Assembly: GCA_009926295.1 (NCBI GenBank)
Contig: RFPF01000022.1
Span: forward strand, 1 to 20,864
Reading direction: 5' to 3'
DNA length: 20,864 nucleotides
From: Planctomycetia bacterium
Lineage (GTDB): Bacteria; Planctomycetota; Planctomycetia; Pirellulales; UBA1268
The notes beneath the pieces are model-generated. The model saw nothing but the letters and a program-made list of their open reading frames with translations. It did not search any database and was not told where the DNA came from. Shown in pieces: positions 14,521-20,864 of the stretch; within the stretch, counting starts at the first letter, position 1, and the number at the start of each line of letters is the position of its first letter. Both the position numbers and the translations under genes were made by a program.

Positions 14521-15852
14521 ATGACCCAACGTCGGCAGCAGGATCGGTGCCGCGGACCTTTCGCCGGAAACCGCCGCGAGTTCCTCCAGGTGGGCTGCCT
14601 GGGTGGGCTCGGCCTCTCGCTCGGGGGCCTGCTTCGTGCCGGGTCGGTGCGGGCCGACACCAAGTCGTTCAGCCATTTCACCGGCACGGCTCAGAGCGTG
14701 ATCCACATCTGGCTGCCGGGCGGCTGGGCCCAGCAGGAGACGTTCGACCCGAAGCCGCTGGCGCCCCTGGAGTACCGCGGCGACCTCGGCTCGATCGACA
14801 CGGCCCTGACGGGCGTGCGGTTCAGCGAACTGCTTCCGAAGACGGCGCAGATCGCCGATCGGATCACCGTGGTCCGCTCGATGACCCACGGTGAGGCCGC
14901 CCACGAGCGTGGCACGCACAACATGTTCACGGGGTACCGGCCGAGTCCGGCCCTCACCTATCCCAGTTTTGGAAGTGTCGTCTCGCACGAACTGGGGCCC
15001 CGGGAGAGCCTGCCTCCCTACGTGTGCCTGCCGAACCTGCCCGCCCCGGATGCCGGAGCGGGCTACCTTGGCAGTGCCTACGGGCCGTTCACGATCGGGT
15101 CCGATCCCGCCAACCCGAATTTCACGGTTCGCGACCTGTCGCTTCCCGGCGGTGTCGATGCCGGGCGGTTCGCCACGCGGCAACGACTCCGCGACGCCGT
15201 CGGTCGTCACTTCCAGAGGCTTGAGGACACCGCGAACCTCGAGGCGATGGACGAGTTTTACTCTCGCGCGTACGACCTCGTGAGTTCGGAGCGGGCGCGG
15301 GCCGCGTTCGACATCAAGGCGGAGCCCGACACGGTGCGCGACGAGTACGGCCGCCACGAGGCCGGCCAGCGCATGCTCCTCGCCAGGCGGCTCGTCGAAT
15401 CGGGCGTGCGGCTGGTGACACTCTCCTACGGCAGTTGGGACATGCACCAGAAGATCCGCGAGGGAATCACCAAGACGCTGCCTCCCTTCGACCAGGCCTA
15501 CGCGGCCCTGATCCGCGATCTCGAGCGTCGGGGACTTCTCGACTCGACGCTCGTGATGGTGTCGAGCGAGTTCGGACGCACGCCAAAGATCAACCCCGAC
15601 GCGGGCCGTGACCACTGGCCGAAGGTGTTCAGCGTGGTGCTCGCCGGCGGAGGCGTGAAGCGCGGGCAGGTGTACGGGGCGTCGGACTCGATCGCCGCCG
15701 AACCGGCCGACAACCCGCTCACGGTGGAGGATCTGGCCACGACGGTCTATCACTGCCTCGGGATCGTGGCCGACAAGGAACTCGTGGCGCCCGGCAACCG
15801 GCCCGTCGAGATCGTCGACGGCGGCAAAGTGCGCAGTGATCTGCTCGTCTGA
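14521..15852 (+). CDS. DUF1501 family protein with Tat signal
   Basis: A 443-aa protein. The N-terminus has a twin-arginine export signal (NRREFLQ at 17-23, hydrophobic GCLGGLGLSLGGLL, then SVRA-D near 45), so it is folded and cofactor- or metal-loaded before export. The body matches DUF1501, a distant relative of the alkaline phosphatase/sulfatase fold: HIWLPGGWAQQETFDPK at 62-78, MTHGEAAHERGTHNMFTGY at 121-139, and near the end SEFGRTPKIN (349-358) with GRDHWP (362-367), whose Asp and His residues probably bind metal. Its enzymatic activity is not established. It is the first gene of a three-gene operon; the next gene starts 28 bp after its stop. In planctomycetes DUF1501 genes are regularly paired with DUF1549/DUF1553 genes, as here. 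Confidence 0.92.
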   Translation: MTQRRQQDRCRGPFAGNRREFLQVGCLGGLGLSLGGLLRAGSVRADTKSFSHFTGTAQSVIHIWLPGGWAQQETFDPKPLAPLEYRGDLGSIDTALTGVRFSELLPKTAQIADRITVVRSMTHGEAAHERGTHNMFTGYRPSPALTYPSFGSVVSHELGPRESLPPYVCLPNLPAPDAGAGYLGSAYGPFTIGSDPANPNFTVRDLSLPGGVDAGRFATRQRLRDAVGRHFQRLEDTANLEAMDEFYSRAYDLVSSERARAAFDIKAEPDTVRDEYGRHEAGQRMLLARRLVESGVRLVTLSYGSWDMHQKIREGITKTLPPFDQAYAALIRDLERRGLLDSTLVMVSSEFGRTPKINPDAGRDHWPKVFSVVLAGGGVKRGQVYGASDSIAAEPADNPLTVEDLATTVYHCLGIVADKELVAPGNRPVEIVDGGKVRSDLLV

Positions 15853-15880
15853 CGGGGGCCGCCCGCGGCGGCCTGCACGC

Positions 15881-18274
15881 ATGCGTTCGCACCCGTTGCT
15901 CGGACCGTGCCTCGCGATCACCGCGATCATGATGGTGGCGTGCCTTGTCCGCCCCAGCGCCGCCGAACCGGCGCTCGCGCGGATCGAGCCTCCTGCCGCC
16001 CCGCAGGGCGCCTCCGTCGACGTGAAGATCACGGGCACGGAACTCGATGGCGCGGCCGAGGTGTTCTTCGAGAGCGGCCGCATCACGGCAGCCGCCCCGG
16101 TCACGGAAAACGACACCTCGCTCACGGTCCGCCTCACCGTGCCGGCCGACTGCCCGCCCGGTCCGCAGCGGCTGCGGGTGAGAACGGCCGACGGCCTGTC
16201 GCAACTGCGCATGTTCCACGTGCTTCCGGGCGAGCATCTCCGGGAACGGGAGCCGAACAACGGGTTCGAGCAGGCGCATGCCCTCGAGCCGGGCCGCGCC
16301 GTCTGGGGCGCGGTGCCCAACGAGGACGTGGACGTCTTCAAGGTGCATCTGCCAGCTGGCGGCCGCATCGCCGCCGCCGTCGACGCGATGCGGCTCGACC
16401 AACAGACGCTCGACCCCCACCTCGAACTCGTCGACGCCGAGGGCTTCGTGGTCGCCGCCTGCGACGACCATCCGCTGCTCGCGCAGGACGCGGTGCTCGC
16501 CGCGACCGTCGAGAAGGAGGGGGACTACTTCCTGCGGGTGCGCGAGAGCGCCTACGGAGGAGGCAATGGCCTCTACGTGCTGCACGTCGGCGACTTTCCC
16601 GTCCCCCACGTGGCCTGGCCCCCGGGCGGCGCCGCCGGTGCCGTGCTCGAGGTCGAGTGGTTCGGTGATCCGGCGGGCCCGTTCAGGCAGCAGGTCACGT
16701 TGCCGCCTCCCGACGGCGACGGGCTGGCGCGGGTCCGCGCCGTGCGCGAGGGCAGGACGGCGGTCTTTCCGGTGCCGCTGCGGATCACCGCCGCGCCGCT
16801 CGCGCAGGCGGCCGAGCCCGACGACCAGCCCGAGAAGGCGGTGCCAGCGCAGGCTCCGGGCGCCGTCGCGGGCCGCATGGACGCCTCCGACGACGTCGAC
16901 TGGATCCGCGTGGCCGCCCCCAAGGGGACGAAGTGGAAGGTGACCGGCTGGGGCCGCCGGCTCGGCTCACCGATCGATCTCGTGATCGCCGCCCACCGCG
17001 ACAACGACAAGCGCGAGCGGATCACGAGCAACGACGACACCGACGGGCCCGACAGCGTCCTGCAGGTGACGGTTCCCGACGAGGGTGCGTTCCTGCTCCG
17101 CGTGAACGACTTCGAGCGGCGCGGCGGGCCCGACTTCATCTACTGGATCGACGTCGAGCCGATCGTGCCGCAGGTCACCGTGAGCGTGCCCCCGGCCCAG
17201 ACGAAGACGCAGCAGCGGCTCGTGGCCGCGGTGCCACGGGGCAATCGGACGGCGCTGTTGTTCAATGCGGCCCGCACCGAATGCAGCGACCCGGTGCGGC
17301 TCGAATTCCCCGAACTGCCGGGCGGTGCGACCGCCCTGCCCGCCGCGATCGCCGATCCGGCGCCCAACTGCATCGTCGTGTTCGAGGCCGCGGTTGACGC
17401 GCCGACCGGCACACGGGTCACGCCCGTGCGGGTGGTCCGCGGCGAAGGCGAGTCGACGCAGCAGATTGGCCGCCTCCGCCAGGGCACCGACCTCGTCTTC
17501 GGGGAACCCAACCAGACGACGTACCGCACGTCGGTGAGCGACCGCATCGCGGTGGCGGTCGTCGAGGAGGCTCCCGCCACGATCGAGGTGGCTGCGCCGC
17601 CGACGCCGATCGCCCGGCGAGGCACGCTCGAACTCAAGGTGAAGGTGATCCGCGTCGAAGGCTACGCCGGCCGCGTGCGGCTCGAGATGCCGTTTCGGCC
17701 GCCCGGGATCGGTGCGTCGAGCGTTGAGGTCAAGGAGGCCGACGCGGAGGTCACGTTTCCGATCACCTGCACCGCCGACGCGCCAGTCAGGGAGTGGCAG
17801 GTCGCGCTGACGGCGACGCTCGTGCCCGAGGCGGAGAAGAAGGACAAGCAACCGGCCAACAGGCGGGCCGCGAGGGGCATGGTCATCGCCAGCCGGCCGT
17901 TCGCCCTGGCGGTCGCGGAGCCGCTGGTGGAGATGACCGCCGCAAAGGCCGTGGTGGAGCAGGGCGCGGCGGTGAAGCTCGTCTACAAGGCCGCGAGGCC
18001 GCCGACTTTCAGCGGCACGGCGAAGGCCCGGCTGCTCGGGCTGCCGGCGAAGACCGAGGCCCCGGTGCTCGACCTCCCCGCGGGCGCCGACACGCTCGAG
18101 GTTCCGATCACGGTCGCGGCCGACGCCCCGCCTGGCAAGCACGACAACCTCATCCTCCGGATCGAGGTGCCCGTCGGCGACGCCGTCATGGTGCACCAGT
18201 CGGCGGCGACGTCGCTGCGGATCGACAAGCCGCTGCCACCCGCCGTCGCCGCCGTCGGAGGGCCCGCGCCATGA
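15881..18274 (+). CDS. Exported PPC-domain (pre-peptidase C-terminal) beta-rich protein
   Basis: A 797-aa protein with an N-terminal signal (LGPCLAITAIMMVACLVRPSAA, cleavage near SAA-EPA). An IPT/TIG-like Ig fold is at about 32-115 (ARIEPPAAPQGASVDVKITG, then LRVRTADGLSQLRMFHV). PPC domain 1 is at about 122-222, opening with the diagnostic EPNNGFEQAHAL and carrying EDVDVFKVHLPAGG. A second PPC-like domain is at about 311-425 (EPDDQPEKA, DDVDWIRVAAPKGTKW, GAFLLRVND). From ~430 to the end are further beta domains without recognised catalytic motifs. It is probably a non-enzymatic binding or scaffold partner of the two flanking proteins. The start at 15881 gives a clean signal peptide; a GTG at 15836 overlapping the previous gene is the alternative. 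Its stop overlaps the next ATG by 4 bp (ATGA). Confidence 0.85.
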   Translation: MRSHPLLGPCLAITAIMMVACLVRPSAAEPALARIEPPAAPQGASVDVKITGTELDGAAEVFFESGRITAAAPVTENDTSLTVRLTVPADCPPGPQRLRVRTADGLSQLRMFHVLPGEHLREREPNNGFEQAHALEPGRAVWGAVPNEDVDVFKVHLPAGGRIAAAVDAMRLDQQTLDPHLELVDAEGFVVAACDDHPLLAQDAVLAATVEKEGDYFLRVRESAYGGGNGLYVLHVGDFPVPHVAWPPGGAAGAVLEVEWFGDPAGPFRQQVTLPPPDGDGLARVRAVREGRTAVFPVPLRITAAPLAQAAEPDDQPEKAVPAQAPGAVAGRMDASDDVDWIRVAAPKGTKWKVTGWGRRLGSPIDLVIAAHRDNDKRERITSNDDTDGPDSVLQVTVPDEGAFLLRVNDFERRGGPDFIYWIDVEPIVPQVTVSVPPAQTKTQQRLVAAVPRGNRTALLFNAARTECSDPVRLEFPELPGGATALPAAIADPAPNCIVVFEAAVDAPTGTRVTPVRVVRGEGESTQQIGRLRQGTDLVFGEPNQTTYRTSVSDRIAVAVVEEAPATIEVAAPPTPIARRGTLELKVKVIRVEGYAGRVRLEMPFRPPGIGASSVEVKEADAEVTFPITCTADAPVREWQVALTATLVPEAEKKDKQPANRRAARGMVIASRPFALAVAEPLVEMTAAKAVVEQGAAVKLVYKAARPPTFSGTAKARLLGLPAKTEAPVLDLPAGADTLEVPITVAADAPPGKHDNLILRIEVPVGDAVMVHQSAATSLRIDKPLPPAVAAVGGPAP
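18257..18262 (+). promoter_or_regulatory. Shine-Dalgarno site of the DUF1549/DUF1553 gene
   Basis: GGAGGG lies within the end of the PPC gene, 8 nt before the ATG at 18271. It sets the start at the 4-bp overlap. Confidence 0.8.
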
Positions 18275-20697
18275 AGCCTGCGCGATTCGTATTCATCCTG
18301 GCCAATTGCTGCAGCTTTTTTTCGGCCATCGCCCAGGCCGACGCTCCCGTCGGCATCGAGGTCTACCCGCCACAGATCCGCCTCGACTCGGCGCGGGACC
18401 GGCAGCGGGTGCTCGTGCAGGCGACGTTCGCCGACGGTCGCACGGAGCACGTGGCCACGGCGGCCTTGAAGGCGTCCGACCCGAAACTGTTCGCCGTCGA
18501 GGGCGCCGTGCTCCGACCCCTCGCGGACGGCCAGGGCACGCTCGTCGTCGAGCACGCCGGGCACGCCCGGCAGATACCAGTGACGGTCATCTCGGCGTCG
18601 AGCGAGCCGCCGCTCTCGTTTCGGCTCGACGTCATGCCGGTGTTCGCCAGGGCTGGTTGCAACATGGGATCGTGCCACGGCGCCGCCCGCGGCAAGGACG
18701 GCTTCCGACTCTCGCTCTTCGGCTTCGATCCCGCCGGCGACTACCACCGGATCACGCGCGAGTTCCCCGGCCGGCGGATCGACCCCGGCGCCCCGCCCGA
18801 AAGCCTGCTCGTGCAGAAGGCCATCGGCGGCGTGCCTCACACCGGCGGCAAGCGGTTCGAACTGCAGAGCGACCTCGCCGCGACGCTCGTCCGCTGGATC
18901 GCCGCGGGCGCGCCGGACGACCCCGGCCCGGTCGCGAAGCTCGTCGGTCTCGACCTCTACCCCCCCATGGCGCTCATCGCCGGCGCCGATGTGAGGCAGC
19001 CCCTCGTCGCCGTGGCCCGCTTCGCCGACGGGACCGACCGCGACGTCACCGACCTGTGCTGGTACGGATCCAACAACGACCCCACGGCGAAGGTCTCGCC
19101 CGCGGGGCTCGTCTCCAGTGGCGGCCGCGGCGAGGCGTTCGTGATGGCACGCTACGACACGATCACGGTCGGGACTCCGCTGGTGGTCGTGCCGAGGGAC
19201 GTCGCTTTCACGCCGCTGAAGGAGTCGGGTGGCACGTGGCTCGACGAGTTCGTCGATCGGAAGCTCGAGACCCTGCGCATCACGCCCTCCCCGCCCTGCG
19301 ACGACGAGACGTTCCTGCGCCGCGTGACCCTCGATCTGACCGGGCTCGTGCCGACGCCGGAGGAACGCGCGGCGTTCCTCTCCGACAGTCGGCCGGACCG
19401 CCGGGCACGCGTGATCGACGAGCTGCTCACCCGCAAGGAGTTCGTCGAACTGTGGGTGATGAAGTGGGCGGAAATCCTCCAGATCCGCACGGTGAACAAC
19501 GAGGTCAGCCCCAAGGCCGTGCTCCTCTACCACCAGTGGCTCGACCGCCGCATCGCCGCGAACGAGCCGGTGGACCGCATGGTGCGCGACCTGATCTCGG
19601 CCTCCGGCGGAACGTTCACCAACCCGCCCACCAACTACTTCCAGCAGGAACGCGACACGCTCAAGCTCGCGGAGAACGTGGCCCAGGCGTTCCTCGGCAT
19701 GCGGATCCAGTGCGCCCAGTGCCACAACCACCCGTTCGACCGCTGGACGATGGACGACTACTACGGCTTCGCCGCCTTCTTCAAGCAGATCGCCCGCAAG
19801 CGTGGTGACGACCCGCGCGAGTTCATCGTCTACGACTCCGGCTCCGGCGACATGAAGCATCCCGTCACCGGCCAGATCGTGCCGCCCAAATTCCTCGGTG
19901 GCGAAACGCCGAAGGTGACCGATCGCGACCGGCGCGAAGCCCTCGCCGCGTGGATCACCACCCCCGACAACCCCTATTTCGCCCGCCACGTGGCGAACAT
20001 CGCCTGGACGCACTTCTTCGGCCGCGGGATCGTCCACGAGCCCGACGATGCCCGCGTCAGCAACCCGCCGTCGAACGGTCCGCTGCTCGCCGAACTCGGC
20101 CGCCGCTTCGCGACCTCGGGGTGGGACTTCCGTCAGCTCGTCCGCGACATCGTCAACTCGCGCACCTACCAGCGGTCGTGCGAGACAAACCCCACCAACA
20201 AGCTCGACGACACGAACTTTTCACACGCCGCGGTCCGCCGGATCAGGGCCGAGGTGCTGCTCGACGTGCTCGCGGAGGTGACCGACACGAAGAACAAGTT
20301 CCCGGGTCTGCCGCTCGGAGCCCGCGCCGTGCAGGTGGCCGACGGCCGCACCACGAACTACTTCCTCACCACGTTCGGCCGGGCCACCCGCGACGACGTC
20401 TGCAGTTGTGCCGTCCGCATGGACCCGAGCCTGTCGCAGGCCCTCCACCTCCTCAATGGCGACGCTGCCAACGACCGCATCAAGCAGGGCGGCCTCGTCG
20501 CGAAGGCCGTCGATGCCGGCACGCCCGACACGGAGATCATCGATCGCCTCTTCGTGCGGTCCTACGGCCGGATGCCGACAGAACGCGAGCGGATCGAGAC
20601 GCTGACGACCGTCATGGCCGCCCCCGACCGCAAGGCCGCCCTCGAGGACGTCTTCTGGGCGCTCCTCAACTCCCCCGAATTCATCTTCAACCACTGA
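18271..20697 (+). CDS. DUF1549/DUF1553 planctomycete cytochrome-like protein
   Basis: An 808-aa exported protein. Signal peptide at about 1-24. A bacterial Ig-like (BIG2) domain spans ~28-106. A cytochrome-like region at ~115-215 carries CNMGSCH at 130-136, a C-x4-C-H spacing instead of the classic C-x2-C-H. A second Ig-like stretch is at ~225-308. DUF1549 lies at ~322-510 (LDEFVDRKL, RRVTLDLTGLVPTPEE), ending in a true heme-type CAQCH at 481-485 followed by NHPFDRWTMDDYYGFAAFF. DUF1553 runs from ~553 to the end (REALAAWITTPDNPYFARHVAN, FFGRGIVHEPDD, SRTYQRS, LNSPEFIFNH). These are the PSCyt/PSD1 domains long known from planctomycetes; whether heme is bound, and what reaction follows, is not established. 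It is translationally coupled to the PPC gene by ATGA and has its own Shine-Dalgarno. It is the last gene of the operon. Confidence 0.93.
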   Translation: MKPARFVFILANCCSFFSAIAQADAPVGIEVYPPQIRLDSARDRQRVLVQATFADGRTEHVATAALKASDPKLFAVEGAVLRPLADGQGTLVVEHAGHARQIPVTVISASSEPPLSFRLDVMPVFARAGCNMGSCHGAARGKDGFRLSLFGFDPAGDYHRITREFPGRRIDPGAPPESLLVQKAIGGVPHTGGKRFELQSDLAATLVRWIAAGAPDDPGPVAKLVGLDLYPPMALIAGADVRQPLVAVARFADGTDRDVTDLCWYGSNNDPTAKVSPAGLVSSGGRGEAFVMARYDTITVGTPLVVVPRDVAFTPLKESGGTWLDEFVDRKLETLRITPSPPCDDETFLRRVTLDLTGLVPTPEERAAFLSDSRPDRRARVIDELLTRKEFVELWVMKWAEILQIRTVNNEVSPKAVLLYHQWLDRRIAANEPVDRMVRDLISASGGTFTNPPTNYFQQERDTLKLAENVAQAFLGMRIQCAQCHNHPFDRWTMDDYYGFAAFFKQIARKRGDDPREFIVYDSGSGDMKHPVTGQIVPPKFLGGETPKVTDRDRREALAAWITTPDNPYFARHVANIAWTHFFGRGIVHEPDDARVSNPPSNGPLLAELGRRFATSGWDFRQLVRDIVNSRTYQRSCETNPTNKLDDTNFSHAAVRRIRAEVLLDVLAEVTDTKNKFPGLPLGARAVQVADGRTTNYFLTTFGRATRDDVCSCAVRMDPSLSQALHLLNGDAANDRIKQGGLVAKAVDAGTPDTEIIDRLFVRSYGRMPTERERIETLTTVMAAPDRKAALEDVFWALLNSPEFIFNH

Positions 20698-20700
20698 TCA

Positions 20701-20715
20701 CGTCGATGCTCGACG
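20701..20715 (+). other. Short hairpin just after the operon end
   Basis: CGTCGA (20701-20706) pairs with TCGACG (20710-20715) around TGC, three bases after the stop codon. It has no T-tract; it could be a weak terminator or an mRNA 3' end structure. Confidence 0.35.
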
Positions 20716-20797
20716 CGGACATCTCCGTCAACTTGCCCAATCCGGCTTCGGGGCTGCCCAGACCATCGAGCGGGCTGTGGGAGCGAGCGCAGCCATG

Positions 20798-20856
20798 GAT
20801 GGCGAAAGCGAAGCGGACACGCAGAGAGCCGAGGCCTGGAGGGCCGAGGCGAACGT
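20798..20856 (+). repeat. Dispersed intergenic repeat, copy 2
   Basis: This is the second copy of the element at 7888-7947, 101 nt after the stop of the DUF1549/DUF1553 gene. It is one base shorter and has C at 20820 where copy 1 has T. The missing base breaks the GCCTCGG/CCGAGGC hairpin into a bulged version. Similar GCGA..GC words (GCGAGCGC at 20783-20790) lie just upstream, so the element may be longer here. From 20698 to the window edge I see no gene. Confidence 0.85.
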
Positions 20857-20864
20857 CAAGCGAG

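Overview
The window is a gene-dense, GC-rich stretch of bacterial chromosome that reads as Planctomycetota, probably Pirellulales-like. The basis is a BBP7-type barrel protein, a sulfatase, a DUF1501 / PPC-domain / DUF1549-DUF1553 operon with cytochrome-like motifs, a UvrC that ends before the usual C-terminal HhH domains, and an ECF sigma factor followed by a small membrane protein. This assignment rests on family recognition only. I see no rRNA, tRNA, CRISPR array, phage or transposase genes.

Layout. 1-1098 (-): 3'-truncated BBP7 porin-like gene, divergent from folC (1228-2616, +). folC converges on, and overlaps by 105 bp, an S41 C-terminal processing protease (2512-3912, -). A 302-bp divergent gap leads to a LysM protein whose C-terminus looks like a catalytically dead L,D-transpeptidase (4215-5306, +), then a small Cys-rich exported protein (5490-5813, +) ending at a strong hairpin terminator. 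The minus-strand group that follows, in transcription order, is a broken glmM (9342-7994), an ECF sigma factor (7826-7251), a coupled small membrane protein (7254-6979) and an MscS-type channel (6822-5959). An intact phospho-sugar mutase (9417-11276, +) diverges from glmM and converges on a sulfatase (12930-11302, -). uvrC (13000-14364, +) follows. Last comes the operon DUF1501 (Tat-exported), PPC-domain protein and DUF1549/DUF1553 protein (14521-20697, +).

Most notable observations. (1) The catalytic Ser-His loop of glmM is missing. In its place is a perfect 40-bp inverted copy of the start of the neighbouring mutase gene, which also shifts the frame. This looks like a template-switch mutation between two divergent paralogues, or an assembly chimera. 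(2) A ~60-bp intergenic repeat occurs at 7888-7947 and again at 20798-20856, differing by one substitution and one indel. It contains overlapping copies of the very stable GCGAAAGC / GCGAAGC mini-hairpin motifs. (3) The LysM protein keeps a YkuD-like fold outline without the catalytic Cys. (4) TATACT-like boxes lie 7-10 nt upstream of the start codons of uvrC and glmM, which suggests leaderless or near-leaderless transcripts.

How the genes work together: the mutase/glmM pair concerns sugar-phosphate metabolism feeding the cell envelope. The S41 protease, LysM protein, MscS channel, barrel protein and Cys-rich protein are all envelope proteins. The terminal operon encodes an exported three-protein set typical of planctomycetes whose biochemical function is not established.
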